A stretch of 64,000 nt of DNA from DATFLS01 sp964413425 (GCA_964413425.1 CAYPST010000004.1:1-64000); one strand, 5' to 3'. Positions 26,713 through 35,675 are shown, numbered from the stretch's first letter. Notes: generated by a model not told the origin, from the letters alone. Program-made: numbers and translations.

Positions 26713-27894
26713 CTACTTCAGCAGCGGGATAATTGCTGTCTGCAGGGGGGTTGTCGTTACCACCGGACCACCCTCCTCGATAAAAACATCGATCTCACTG
26801 CGTACACCGAATTCACTGAGGTAGATGCCCGGTTCTATGGTAAATCCCAGACCGGGAATTATTTTACGCCGGTCCTGGGTTTCGAGGTTATCGATATTGA
26901 CACCGTTTCCGTGCGAGGAGGTGTCCAGGCTATGGCCGGTCCGGTGAGTGAAAAATTTCCCGTATCCGGCCTCTTCAATGATTGCCCGCACGGCATTATC
27001 TACCTCCCAGCCTGCGATACTCTGGTTGGCATCCCAGCGATCCCGAATCAATTGAACGCCGCAATCCCGGGCGCTGGCAACGATCTCAAAAATGTGCTGA
27101 TATCGTTCGGGAACCTCGGCGCCGGCAAAGGCTGTCCAGGTGATATCAACGTAGGTCGCCCTGGGATCTGGTTTTTTTGCCCAGATATCCAGCAGGAGGA
27201 AGTCCCCTTCCTTTATCGGTTTGCTGGTGTCCTGCGTCGGGGAATAATGCGGTTGTCCGGAATGGTCGTTCACCGCCACAATCGGGGGATTGTCACTCGT
27301 TAACTCATATTGTTCGTATTGCTGCAGTAACCAGTTTTGCAGCTGAAATTCGGTGATAGTGTTTCCCTGCTTTATTTTCTCCGCAACTAACCGAAAGGCG
27401 TCGTCCTTAATGCGGAACAGCTGGGGAACGGTTTGTTTATGGAGATCGTAGGCCTCTTCGTCCCAGCGGGATTGAAAAAGCTGCACCAGATCTGCGGAGG
27501 AGACCACGTCCACATGGAACGATTTGATGAGTTCGATGGTGCCGGAATCGACTCGTGAGATATAGGGAATAGCGCCGTGGGGAGAGTATTCCATGGCCAC
27601 ATTGTTTGCCGTGGAGAGCATCCCCTCAAGATGGGCATTCATTTCCTGCCAGCCGGTATAAACGCAGTTGCGACCGGGCAAGTTCTCGAAGTATTCGGCC
27701 TCAATGCTGTGTATTAATTTAATCGGAGTGCCTTCCTTCGGAATCCAGTAAAACCAGCGTCGGGTAATTATACCATTTTGAATGTTTAATATCTCGTAAG
27801 CAATCGGGTTACTTCGATGGAAATCATATAATAGCCAACCATCGATATCCCAGCGACGTAGCGTTTGTTGAATCAATGTCACATCTTTTAACAT
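26713..27894 (-). CDS. M24-family metallopeptidase (Xaa-Pro dipeptidase-like)
   Basis: 393 residues with a creatinase-type N-terminal domain (1-160) and a pita-bread catalytic domain. The five metal ligands are visible: Asp in FLLLDIWAK, Asp in TYVDITWT, His in HRTGHSLD, Glu in TIEPGIYL and Glu in VRSEIDVF. Such enzymes release N-terminal residues ahead of proline or cleave Xaa-Pro dipeptides in the cytoplasm. No signal peptide is present. A single gene convergent with the response regulator. Confidence 0.9.
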   Translation of the reverse strand: MLKDVTLIQQTLRRWDIDGWLLYDFHRSNPIAYEILNIQNGIITRRWFYWIPKEGTPIKLIHSIEAEYFENLPGRNCVYTGWQEMNAHLEGMLSTANNVAMEYSPHGAIPYISRVDSGTIELIKSFHVDVVSSADLVQLFQSRWDEEAYDLHKQTVPQLFRIKDDAFRLVAEKIKQGNTITEFQLQNWLLQQYEQYELTSDNPPIVAVNDHSGQPHYSPTQDTSKPIKEGDFLLLDIWAKKPDPRATYVDITWTAFAGAEVPERYQHIFEIVASARDCGVQLIRDRWDANQSIAGWEVDNAVRAIIEEAGYGKFFTHRTGHSLDTSSHGNGVNIDNLETQDRRKIIPGLGFTIEPGIYLSEFGVRSEIDVFIEEGGPVVTTTPLQTAIIPLLK

Positions 27895-28089
27895 GGGTAC
27901 TCCTCACTTTATTCCTGTGCCTAAAATATTAGTCTGAAATGAAGTAATTGCAATAAGAAATCTCCCGCACGGAAATAAAAGCTTGCTAGGAAGGGAACCA
28001 GGGTCTACCTTGATATCAGATTATTTCATCACACAGATGCGGAACAATCGGTTCGTATCTGTGTATAGTAATTGCGTTTTTTGAAATGA

Positions 28090-28450
28090 GGGGGCGACTG
28101 GTATCGACGGGATCGACGAGATGTTCAATCGCACGTTGTGGTTGCTCTCGGGCCACATAAAAAAACGAGAGACTAAAGACAGATGCCGATAACTACGGCT
28201 ATGCAATGGCTGCATAAATAAACTGATGCAGCCCGTCTTCTTACTCCTTTGCCTGTGAGGGGTTTGAAGGCGTCGATTCAGCAGGCTAGCCAGTTATTTT
28301 GTGCGCGGATGGCTGGCGAAACCAAATGCGTAATCGTCTCGGTAAACCGTGTCTCTTCGGGGTATCGGGATTAAACGAAACAAGAGACTAAACGTGTAGT
28401 GATTGAGCAGATTGCTTTCCCGGACGAGGGTTCGAATCCCTCCGCCTCCA
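28090..28450 (+). ncRNA. ssrA: tmRNA (ssrA), tag ADNYGYAMAA
   Basis: One-piece tmRNA of about 361 nt. The 5' acceptor strand GGGGGCG (28090-28096) is followed by the tmRNA signature ACTGGTATCGACGGG. The 3' end holds the T-arm GAGGG-TTCGAAT-CCCTC (28426-28442), the acceptor strand CGCCTCC and discriminator A (28450). The next bases are CTC, so CCA is not encoded and must be added. The tag frame runs 28185-28217: GCC resume codon, then codons for ADNYGYAMAA and TAA. It rescues stalled ribosomes together with SmpB. A pseudoknot-rich middle section is present by position but was not folded here. Confidence 0.95.
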
Positions 28451-28791
28451 CTCTTGTTCCATCTTTGCTATCCTGAATTATTCATCCCGCAAGGGTTCCC
28501 TTGTATGTTACCCCACATGATTCTTCGGGGCGAGGCGTTTTCTAAACAGACTCGGATTTTAAAAACGAATTTGACGATTAAGACGTCTCAGTTTCCCGTT
28601 CCGCTCCTTCCGTCGGCGCTCGGAATGACTCCCTGGCTTGGGCGCCTCGGTTCTTCGCCGGGGGTGGAGCGTTCACAGAGTGTGGCGATCCTGGACTGAG
28701 TTATTTTTATAGTTATAAAAACGAAAAAGCGCCCACTGAAGAGGACGCTTTTTATGTGCTCTGCAGAATGTGTTATTTGTGTCGTGTGTTA
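28451..28791. other. Intergenic: Family A/B repeat ends, then terminator
   Basis: After tmRNA comes CCTGAATTATTCAT (28472-28485, Family B terminus), then GAGGCGTTTTCTAAACAGACTC (28532-28553, Family A terminus). No gene is supported. The 3' part holds the bidirectional hairpin annotated separately. Confidence 0.55.
28724..28753. terminator. Bidirectional rho-independent terminator
   Basis: AAAAAGCG (28724-28731) pairs with CGCTTTTT (28746-28753), extended by CC/GG with one bulge. It is T-rich on either exit. It serves the small minus-strand gene ending at 28792. Confidence 0.75.
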
Positions 28792-28965
28792 TCAGGCAAC
28801 TGCCCCGTGACGAGAGCCGTTAGACATAGACTGATCCCGTAATGATGCAAAGCATAAAGCCGCGTCGACAAATTCCACAGGATACATGCTTTCTTCATTC
28901 AGTTCGTGCCAGAATTTTTCCGCTAATCCCATATGTAACATTTGATGTAATACAGTAGAATCCAT
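28792..28965 (-). CDS. Small protein of unknown function, 57 residues
   Basis: Starts MDSTVLHQMLHMGLAEKFW and ends in a Ser/Gly/Ala tail. The ATG at 28965 has a strong AAAGGGGG ribosome binding site seven to eight bases upstream; a longer frame from 29010 would read through that site. It appears to be helical and amphipathic in the first half (HQMLHMGLAEKFWHEL). There is no signal or membrane segment. Its own terminator (28724-28753), a strong Shine-Dalgarno and an operator-like palindrome upstream all indicate an independently expressed small gene. I do not recognise a family. Confidence 0.65.
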   Translation of the reverse strand: MDSTVLHQMLHMGLAEKFWHELNEESMYPVEFVDAALCFASLRDQSMSNGSRHGAVA

Positions 28966-29022
28966 TTTTTTACCCCCTTTCAAGATTGGTTCTGTCTTTA
29001 CAGTAACCATGCCATAATTAAT

Positions 29023-29043
29023 TTCCTGCCAGGATGGCAGGAA
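29023..29043. promoter_or_regulatory. Perfect 9-3-9 palindrome upstream of the small gene
   Basis: TTCCTGCCA-GGA-TGGCAGGAA. On the minus strand it precedes AATTAATTAT, a plausible -10 region, and would cover the -35 position about 60 bp ahead of the start. There is no T-run after it, so an operator is more likely than a terminator. No cognate regulator is visible. Confidence 0.4.
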
Positions 29044-29372
29044 TGAAGAGAAAGAATTGTGTAATCAGGGGGAGGTCTGATTTTTAGGCATCGGTTTGTG
29101 TGTCAAATTGAGTCAGTAAAAAACCCCGGCTTCGGAAGTTTGATTTCGAAAGGGACGTTCCCTGAGTGAAAATCAGAGTCCCTGATCCCGCCATCTGTGC
29201 AATTAAAAGCCTCCTTTACTCAATCGAAACAGAGAGGAAATAACTTCAAATCATGTGGCCGGTGGAGTTGGAAGGAGAATTATGTCCTGTTGAGAGAGGG
29301 ATCGTTTCCCGGAGCGATCCCCGGGGGAGGCAATTTTATGGAAGTTACAGCAAGGAAGTTATCTAGAAGAAT
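29044..29372. other. 330-bp intergenic stretch, nothing recognised
   Basis: No gene, repeat-family end or clear terminator seen. It has a GATTTTCACTCAGGGAACG-like arm around 29140-29185 facing TTGATTTCG, too imperfect to call. Confidence 0.35.
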
Positions 29373-29579
29373 TTATTTTTCAATGATATGAACGTTTGAT
29401 GCCTGGACACCTTTCTGGCTGATGACCACCTCAAATTGTACTTTTTGCCCTTCTTTCAGGGTTTTATAGCCATCATCGTGGATAGCGGAAAAATGGACAA
29501 AGACGTCTTCTTTGTCTTCACGTTTTATGAATCCGAAGCCTTTGGATTCGTTGAACCATTTGACGGTACCCAATTCCAC
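29373..29579 (-). CDS. Cold-shock domain protein (Csp)
   Basis: 68 residues, the normal Csp length. Both RNA-binding motifs are intact: KGFGFI (RNP1) and DVFVHFSAI (RNP2), after the standard GTVKWFNESKG start. It binds single-stranded RNA/DNA and acts as an RNA chaperone. The start is GTG at 29579 with AAGGAG seven bases upstream, preferred over an open frame that extends 46 codons further. A promoter-like TTGCAC-N17-TATCTT sits about 45 bp upstream, leaving a short leader. Confidence 0.95.
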   Translation of the reverse strand: MELGTVKWFNESKGFGFIKREDKEDVFVHFSAIHDDGYKTLKEGQKVQFEVVISQKGVQASNVHIIEK

Positions 29580-29618
29580 GGCGTGCTCCTTTTTCAATAC
29601 GCAACTAGTTCTTTTTTG

Positions 29619-29647
29619 AAGATAGTTTTGCGAAGGCGTATGTGCAA
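29619..29647 (-). promoter_or_regulatory. Candidate sigma70-type promoter of the csp gene
   Basis: On the minus strand TTGCAC (29647-29642) and TATCTT (29624-29619) are separated by exactly 17 nt. The predicted RNA would start some 30 bp before the GTG. Confidence 0.5.
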
Positions 29648-29757
29648 GATTTAATCTCATGATTATGCGGGCATTCCCGGAGGTTTGGTGGAGCATAGTT
29701 AGGGAGTTCTCTGCCAAACACTTTGCAGTTGCTGCCTGATTGAACTAAATTTCAGGC

Positions 29758-30633
29758 ATGAAAGAATGGAATCTGTTGTTGGTCATATTCGCGGGGCTAT
29801 TCTTTGCCTGTCAACCTGAACAGATGAAAGAAAAGCCGGTTGTGGTAACCTCCATCTCGGTGTATGAGGATCTGGTGAGGCAGATTGCCGGATCGGCCTG
29901 TGAGGTTCACAGCTTGGTGGAGGGCATGGAGAATCCTCATACGTTCGATCTTTCAGGCAGTAAAATTCGATTGGTCGCGCAGGCAGATCTCATGGTATTG
30001 AATGGATTGGGATTGGAAGGGTGGTCGCAGCAGCTTGTAGCCGGAATCGACACGCGCCACACCAAATATTTTTTTGTTGCCGATACCCTCCGGAATTCTC
30101 CCTTACTTATCCATGATGACAATCCGCATTTCTGGATGGATCCCCGTATCGGAAAACAGATCGTGAATATACTGTTACCGGAGATACAGGCATTGGTGCC
30201 CGACTCACAGGCGATTTTCCGCAAGCGGGTCGATGGATACCTGGAGGAGTTAGAGCAGCTCTACCATGATATCGGAGTGAAACTCGAACCGGTAAAGTCG
30301 AAGGAGGTTATTGCCCAGACCCCCGGACTGGACTATTTTTTCAGTGCATTCGGACTGGAGCGAGCCGCCGTCATTGTCGGCCATCCGGGCACCGAACCCT
30401 CTGCACGGAAGATGAAGGAGCTGGTCGATCTTCTCCATACCGGAGAAGTGTTTGCCATAATCCGGTTCCCGCAATTCAGCGAGAAATTACCCCAGACGTT
30501 AAGTGCGGAGTCTGGGGTGCCGGTGGTAATGATGAGTCCCCTTATTAACGGAGCGCCGTATGTAGAAACGTATATCGATTTGATATGGTTTAACGCAGAT
30601 GCACTGTCAAATGTACTTTTACCAAGCGTATGA
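29758..30633 (+). CDS. Zinc/manganese-type ABC transporter substrate-binding lipoprotein
   Basis: 291 residues, cluster A-I binding protein (ZnuA/TroA family). A lipoprotein signal ends at FFAC with Cys18. Metal-site motifs are ENPHTFD (His61) and NPHFWMDP (His124). Where most family members have a third ligand in SHDAFGY, this protein reads AQTPGLDYF, so that His is missing. It retains HPGTEPSA and a C-terminal IRFPQFSEK. The gene overlaps the ATPase gene by four bases (ATGA), which shows translational coupling. Metal identity cannot be fixed, and the altered third ligand makes Zn or Mn specificity uncertain. Confidence 0.85.
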   Translation: MKEWNLLLVIFAGLFFACQPEQMKEKPVVVTSISVYEDLVRQIAGSACEVHSLVEGMENPHTFDLSGSKIRLVAQADLMVLNGLGLEGWSQQLVAGIDTRHTKYFFVADTLRNSPLLIHDDNPHFWMDPRIGKQIVNILLPEIQALVPDSQAIFRKRVDGYLEELEQLYHDIGVKLEPVKSKEVIAQTPGLDYFFSAFGLERAAVIVGHPGTEPSARKMKELVDLLHTGEVFAIIRFPQFSEKLPQTLSAESGVPVVMMSPLINGAPYVETYIDLIWFNADALSNVLLPSV

Positions 30634-31418
30634 GTGATCCTGTTATTCAGCTGCGGAATGTCTACATGGCGTATGGTGATCGAGTTGCGCTGGAGAACAT
30701 CGAGGCCAGGATATACGAGAACGAGTTCATCGGTATTATCGGCCCGAACGGGTCTGGCAAAACTACCCTGTTCCTCGGAATCCTGGGATTGCACCTGCCG
30801 GTTCGGGGTGATATCCTGGTGTTTGGTAAATCAGTAAAGTCTGCACCCAAAGAAATACGCCAGGTGATTGGCTATCTGCCGCAGCGGGAAAGTCTTGATC
30901 CCACGGTGCCTGGTCTGGTGGCGGATATTGTAATGATGGGGTTGTACAGCAATCTGGGCTTACTCCGGCGACCGGGACGGCAAGAACGCACCCGGGTGCG
31001 GGAAGTGCTGGAAATGGTGGAGATGCTTCCTTATATCGATGAACCGATCGGCCATTTATCCGGCGGACAGCAGCAGCGCATATTTTTGGCCAGAGCATTA
31101 GTAAGTAATCCCCGGTTATTATTACTTGATGAGCCGACGGCGGCTATCGACCCCGGTACCCAGGCACGATTGATCGAACTCATTACCCGATTGCAGCGCG
31201 ATCTTGATTTGACCATTCTGTTGATTACTCATGATGTGAACCATCTCATCGGGCGGGTGCATCGGGTCATGTATTTGAATAAACAACTCCATGCCTTTGG
31301 CCCGACCGAGGAGATATTGAAAGAAGAGATTTTAGCCAGGGTCTATGGTCAGACTGTCCATGTAATCCAGCTGGAAGACGGCCAACCCTGCGTGGTGGTG
31401 AGTGACAAACATGGTTGA
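30630..31418 (+). CDS. Metal ABC transporter ATP-binding protein
   Basis: 262 residues, a standard importer ATPase. Walker A is GPNGSGKTT (38-46), the signature is LSGGQQQR, Walker B is LLLLDEPTAAIDP and the switch His is in LITHDVNH. It energises uptake through the permease encoded next. It begins inside the stop region of the binding-protein gene and its 3' end overlaps the permease start. All three genes read in one direction, so this is a compact znu/mnt-like operon. No Fur-type regulator gene or operator was seen nearby. Confidence 0.92.
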   Translation: MSDPVIQLRNVYMAYGDRVALENIEARIYENEFIGIIGPNGSGKTTLFLGILGLHLPVRGDILVFGKSVKSAPKEIRQVIGYLPQRESLDPTVPGLVADIVMMGLYSNLGLLRRPGRQERTRVREVLEMVEMLPYIDEPIGHLSGGQQQRIFLARALVSNPRLLLLDEPTAAIDPGTQARLIELITRLQRDLDLTILLITHDVNHLIGRVHRVMYLNKQLHAFGPTEEILKEEILARVYGQTVHVIQLEDGQPCVVVSDKHG

Positions 31419-32271
31419 GTTTATTCAGTATGATTTTCTTCTGCGATCCCTCATCGCGGCCATCCTGGTGGGCTCGCTGGCTTCGTCGGTTGGCGTCTTC
31501 CTGGTGCTCCGGGGGCTCTCCTTCATCGGCGCCGGAATCGCTCATGCCGCTTTTGCCGGCGTGACATTCGGATTCTTAACCGGATTGAATCCCCTGTTTA
31601 TGGCCTTTCTCTTCAGCCTGGCCTCCACCGGATTGATCGATCTGGTCCGGCGGTACGGCGAATTGAAATATGATGCGGCCATCGGGATGTTTTTTTCCTT
31701 AACCATGGCGCTGGCCATCATTTTCATCGGACTGATGGAGGGCTATAACGCCGAGATCATGGGCTATCTTTTTGGAAATATATTAAGTATTACGCTGCTG
31801 GATATTTATGCCATTATCGCTGTTGCGGTGCTGGCGTTCGGCTTCATAGCCGGATTATTTAAAGAGCTGCATTTCATTACCTTCGATGAAGAACTGGCCC
31901 GTGCCAGCGGATTGCCCGCCACCCCTATTTTTTCCCTGTTCCTGTTGGTCACGGCGTTGACGATCGTCGTTTCCTTGAAAGCAGTGGGGGTGATTCTGGT
32001 GTTTGCGCTGATAGTGATACCAGCGGCGGCTGCGTACCAGTTAACCCATCGTCTTGGTGTGATGATGATTTGGGCCGTAGTGTTCGGCATTGCATCAACA
32101 CTGAGCGGGATGTGGATGTCTTATTACCTGGACCTGCCGTCCGGAGCGACTATTGTGCTCATCAACAGCTTCATATTCGGGGCGGCATGGTGCGTTTCCC
32201 CAAAGAAAAAGAAATGCCATCCCACCGCGCTGGAGGCCGATCAGCGTGAACGCCTGGAACGTACGGCGTGA
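31411..32271 (+). CDS. Metal ABC transporter permease (ZnuB/MntB family)
   Basis: 286 residues with about eight membrane helices. Family features are RGLSFIGAGIAHAAFAGV near helix 2, where the His is conserved, and AVGVILVFALIVIPAAAAY near the C-terminal third, the classic ABC-3 motif. It forms the membrane channel of the preceding ATPase and binding protein. The ATG at 31411 lies within the last codons of the ATPase gene; GTG at 31402 is an alternative three codons earlier. A Lys-rich tail follows the last helix. Confidence 0.9.
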   Translation: MVEFIQYDFLLRSLIAAILVGSLASSVGVFLVLRGLSFIGAGIAHAAFAGVTFGFLTGLNPLFMAFLFSLASTGLIDLVRRYGELKYDAAIGMFFSLTMALAIIFIGLMEGYNAEIMGYLFGNILSITLLDIYAIIAVAVLAFGFIAGLFKELHFITFDEELARASGLPATPIFSLFLLVTALTIVVSLKAVGVILVFALIVIPAAAAYQLTHRLGVMMIWAVVFGIASTLSGMWMSYYLDLPSGATIVLINSFIFGAAWCVSPKKKKCHPTALEADQRERLERTA

Positions 32272-32487
32272 TCCTCTGCTCCAGGTTCATTGTTACCGTA
32301 CCGGAGTAATCGGAAGGACGAAGGTAGCAGACAGAATGAAGAATGGCGAAGAAAAGTGCGCATATGGAGCGGGAGGGACTTCTTCAATCATCAATCTTCC
32401 TCCTCCCAACTACGTGTGCATTTGTCAATGTTCCTTTGCGGTACTCATCAACCGACTGGTTGTTTATAATACTGTAAGAGAATATTA

Positions 32488-34119
32488 TTACATCCGCTCC
32501 GGAGCGGTAATCCCCAGGATGGAGAGTCCGTTCGCCAGGACAATACGCGCCGCATCGATGAGATACAGCCGGGCTTCGGTCATGGGCTGGTTGCTGGTGA
32601 TGACCCAGTGTTCGGTATAGAATTTATGTAACGCGGTTGCCAGATCCTGCAGGTAATTGCAGAGATGAAGCGGTTCCAGGTTATCGCTGCATGATTCCAC
32701 CACCTCAGCGAATTCGATCATTTTCTCAATTAAATCAATTTCGGCTTTTTCACCGAGATAGGAGAGGTCGGGAGTGCTGGTGGGTTGTTGTACTCCCCGC
32801 TCTTTTGCTTTGGCAAAAATGCTGCAGATCCGGGCATGGGCATATTGAAGATAGAATACCGGGTTCTCGTCACTCTGTTTCAGGGCCAGATCCAGATCAA
32901 AATTGAGATGCGAATTCATGGTGCGCATGTTGAAAAAGTACCGGACCACATCCGGACCGACCTCGTCCAGTAACTCGTCCAGAGTGACGTAATTGGCTTT
33001 GCGGGTGGACATTTTTACCTTCTGCCCTCCCTGGGTCAGGGTAACAAATTGGTGCAGATACACTTCGATATTGTCAACTGTATATCCGAGCGCCTGGAGC
33101 CCGGCCAGGACATCGGGAAATGCGGCATGGTGATCGGCACCAAAAATATCGATGATGCGGTCGAATCCCCCTTCTATTTTCTTGGTATGATAGGCGATGT
33201 CGGGAAGTCTGTAGGTCGGTTCGCCGGTGCTTTTCACCACAACCCGATCCTGCGCCTGATCGAACGCCGTGGCTTTGAACCAGATGGCGCCATCTTCTTT
33301 GTAGGAGTACCCTTTCTCCTTAAAGGCCTCTAAAACCTCATCGATAGTGCCGTCATCGTAGAGTGATTGTTCGTTGTAGTAGTTATCAAAGTGGATACCT
33401 AATTGTTCCAGGGAGTGGCGAATGTCCTGGAATACGGCCTCTTCGGCGGCTTCCTTGAATTGGGCAGGATCGGGCGATTCAATCAGGACGTCATCATATT
33501 CCTCCACCATCCGCCGGGCGATATCCCAGATGTATTCGCCCTGATAGCCATCCCCCGGAAAGGGATATTCCTCGCCGACCAGCTCGTAATACCGGGCTTT
33601 CACCGATTCTGCCAGCACGCGCATCTGACGCCCCGCATCGTTATAGTAGTATTCCCGGGTGACGTCGTAACCATTCCATTCCAGGATGTTGGCAATGGTA
33701 TCTCCCAGCACAGCCTGCCGGCCGTGCCCGATAGTCAGGGGGCCGGTCGGATTCGCACTGACAAATTCCACCAGGGCGGTTGACCGGGATTCGCAGAATT
33801 TCTTGCCGTATTCTTCGCCGGCCTCATGGATTGCCGCGAGCTGTCTGCGGAAAAATTCCCTGGAGAGAAAAAAATTGATAAATCCGGGAGGCGCTACTTT
33901 AATTTCCTGAATCATCGTCTCATCATACTCCAGCACGTCAACGATTTCCTGGGCGATTTCTATGGGATTGCGGCGGAGTTCACTGGTCAGGGTGAGTGCA
34001 ATATTCGAGGAATAATTGCCGTGATCCTCCTGTTTGGGGCGTTCAATCAGAAATTCGGTTTCGGGGAAATCTAAGGAGTGTGCGGCCTGTGAAATAATGG
34101 TGTGCAGATACTCTTTCAT
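32488..34119 (-). CDS. argS: Arginyl-tRNA synthetase
   Basis: 543 residues, class I synthetase charging tRNA-Arg. The N-terminal Arg-tRNA-synthetase additional domain (1-90) precedes the catalytic SANPTGPLTIGHGRQ, which carries the HIGH-equivalent GHGR. The core continues with REYYYNDAGRQM and a KMS-type loop GGQKVKMSTRKAN. The C-terminal DALR-type anticodon-binding domain ends in LSILGITAPERM. It overlaps rsfS by four bases and is the last gene of the long minus-strand operon starting upstream of panB. Confidence 0.95.
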   Translation of the reverse strand: MKEYLHTIISQAAHSLDFPETEFLIERPKQEDHGNYSSNIALTLTSELRRNPIEIAQEIVDVLEYDETMIQEIKVAPPGFINFFLSREFFRRQLAAIHEAGEEYGKKFCESRSTALVEFVSANPTGPLTIGHGRQAVLGDTIANILEWNGYDVTREYYYNDAGRQMRVLAESVKARYYELVGEEYPFPGDGYQGEYIWDIARRMVEEYDDVLIESPDPAQFKEAAEEAVFQDIRHSLEQLGIHFDNYYNEQSLYDDGTIDEVLEAFKEKGYSYKEDGAIWFKATAFDQAQDRVVVKSTGEPTYRLPDIAYHTKKIEGGFDRIIDIFGADHHAAFPDVLAGLQALGYTVDNIEVYLHQFVTLTQGGQKVKMSTRKANYVTLDELLDEVGPDVVRYFFNMRTMNSHLNFDLDLALKQSDENPVFYLQYAHARICSIFAKAKERGVQQPTSTPDLSYLGEKAEIDLIEKMIEFAEVVESCSDNLEPLHLCNYLQDLATALHKFYTEHWVITSNQPMTEARLYLIDAARIVLANGLSILGITAPERM

Positions 34120-34517
34120 TCCTCGAGATCTTCTTCCTGGACAGTTTCGACGTCAGCATCAGCCCATAATCGCTCTAAATCATAATACTCACGTACTGGT
34201 TTCTGGAACACATGTACCACTACATCAACAAAGTCCAGTAATACCCAGCGGAGATTTTCATACCCTTCCGTATACCAGGGGGTGAACTCCGGCTCCAATT
34301 CGTCCTGAATCGTATCGACAATGGCCTTGACCTGAACATCAGAGGCGCCCGAGGCTATCACAAAGTAATCTGTGATACTGGTTAACCCCTGAAGATTGAG
34401 AATGGTGACATCTTCTGCTTTTTTGGTAAGGGATAAATCGGCGATAGTTTTTGCTAATTGATGTGCGGAAATACTTGCTTTGTTTTGAGCGTAGGTTGTT
34501 GAGTTTTTAACTGTCAT
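34116..34517 (-). CDS. rsfS: Ribosomal silencing factor RsfS
   Basis: 133 residues. The family core is ITDYFVIASGASDVQVKAI, then W-x-LLDFVDVVVHVF, followed by a Y-x-LERLWADA end. RsfS binds ribosomal protein uL14 and blocks subunit joining when nutrients are short. Typical length is about 110-120, with extra acidic residues at the C-terminus here (VQEEDLEE). It overlaps argS by ATGA and follows the LytR_C gene after 6 bp. Confidence 0.95.
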   Translation of the reverse strand: MTVKNSTTYAQNKASISAHQLAKTIADLSLTKKAEDVTILNLQGLTSITDYFVIASGASDVQVKAIVDTIQDELEPEFTPWYTEGYENLRWVLLDFVDVVVHVFQKPVREYYDLERLWADADVETVQEEDLEE

Positions 34518-34523
34518 ACCTCC

Positions 34524-35102
34524 TTATGGAATAGTTTGACTGGCAATCTTATCATAGACCGGGAGCTGATTATAGTCTTTTCCCAGTATGACGGTGACGT
34601 CCAGTTGTAATGAAGGATCGACGGTGGTTTGAACCACACTGGTATCGAGCTGGAGTGCTCTGGCTACTGCAAGGGCTTTTTCCCGGTTGTCAGAGCGATC
34701 AAGAACCAGTGTATTCTGGTATGAAAAATTATCTGCATTATCTGTGCGCTGAACATCAAAGCCCTTATCCCGGAGGAATTCGGTATATTGAGCGGCAACT
34801 CCGGTCACGCCGTTCCCATTGAGAATTTCCACCCAAATATCCGGGTATCGCTTTTGCTCATAGAGTTCAGCAGCCAGATTCTGCTCGTATTTTTTAATAC
34901 TTTCTTCCAGAGACAGATCCACCGCCTGCTCATTCATCTGTATCCGGTGGATAGAAGAATAGACAAAGCCCACCACAACCACGGCCAGGGTGGCGATCAC
35001 AAAATTTAAAGCCCAGGAAATGAGTCGGTTTTGACCGCTGGATCTGGTAGAACTTGTCCGGGAAGACCGCTGAGGTGCACGTCGATGGGAACGTCGGGGC
35101 AT
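34524..35102 (-). CDS. LytR C-terminal-domain membrane protein
   Basis: 192 residues. A basic, Arg/Ser-rich N-terminus (1-26) is followed by one membrane helix (LNFVIATLAVVVVGFVYSS, residues about 32-50). A coiled or charged linker leads to a LytR_C domain beginning WVEILNGNGVTGVA and continuing with FLRDKGFDV. The protein lacks the LCP catalytic domain that usually precedes LytR_C, so it is not a ligase. Similar small proteins often lie immediately before rsfS in FCB genomes, and their role is unknown. The gap to rsfS is 6 bp. Confidence 0.8.
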   Translation of the reverse strand: MPRRSHRRAPQRSSRTSSTRSSGQNRLISWALNFVIATLAVVVVGFVYSSIHRIQMNEQAVDLSLEESIKKYEQNLAAELYEQKRYPDIWVEILNGNGVTGVAAQYTEFLRDKGFDVQRTDNADNFSYQNTLVLDRSDNREKALAVARALQLDTSVVQTTVDPSLQLDVTVILGKDYNQLPVYDKIASQTIP

Positions 35103-35133
35103 GAGCTATACTGCAATCCTGGGTTCCACGAAT

Positions 35134-35661
35134 TTAGTATCCAAAGTAGGGTGAATACGGGTAGAAACTATCCCGATAATACCGATTCCCGTAATAATAA
35201 TCGTTATAGTAATATGGGCGGGGCATATTATCGAGGCGGATACTTAACATAGAATTCTCCGTAGGCTTATATCGCAGTTCCCCCCCGTAGAAGAATTGCC
35301 CGTTATCCAGATTGAGCGGGAGATCCCCGGCGCCCTGAAATGGCTGATGCAAAATCCCGATATCGGCAATTAATTGCATCTTGGGGCTGATCATATATGT
35401 CAACCGGTTTGTATAGAATCCGAGTGCCCCTGATTGTCTGCCACCGGAAGCAAAACTCACAGAGTACGATTGTTGCATATTCAACCGGGACGGATCGATG
35501 AACCCCAGTACCAGAGTGCTGTTGGAAGGCGAATAGGGAATCCCGATTTTTTGTGTAATGGTCGGAGCATTGTGATCCGGACGAAATTGGGCTTCGGTGA
35601 AGGTTGGGTTTATAACAAGTAAGATTGTAATGACAGCGACTATCCAGAGTGTTTTTCTCAT
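35134..35661 (-). CDS. Secreted protein with Tyr-rich C-terminus, family unknown
   Basis: 175 residues. The signal peptide (1-24) ends with FTEA. The mature part alternates short polar strands and has repeated G-x-L / Y patterns suggestive of a small beta-barrel or outer-membrane beta-protein. The C-terminal 30 residues are extremely aromatic (PYYYNDYYYGNRYY). The last residue is Tyr. I cannot assign a function. It sits between panD (14 bp) and the LytR_C gene (31 bp) and is co-oriented with both, so it is probably in the operon. Confidence 0.6.
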   Translation of the reverse strand: MRKTLWIVAVITILLVINPTFTEAQFRPDHNAPTITQKIGIPYSPSNSTLVLGFIDPSRLNMQQSYSVSFASGGRQSGALGFYTNRLTYMISPKMQLIADIGILHQPFQGAGDLPLNLDNGQFFYGGELRYKPTENSMLSIRLDNMPRPYYYNDYYYGNRYYRDSFYPYSPYFGY

Positions 35662-35675
35662 TGGTACCCTCCGAT

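Noticed and set aside
28064..28069. TATAGT as the tmRNA -10 box
   Set aside because: It lies 20 bp before the mature 5' end and no -35 is visible at a proper distance.
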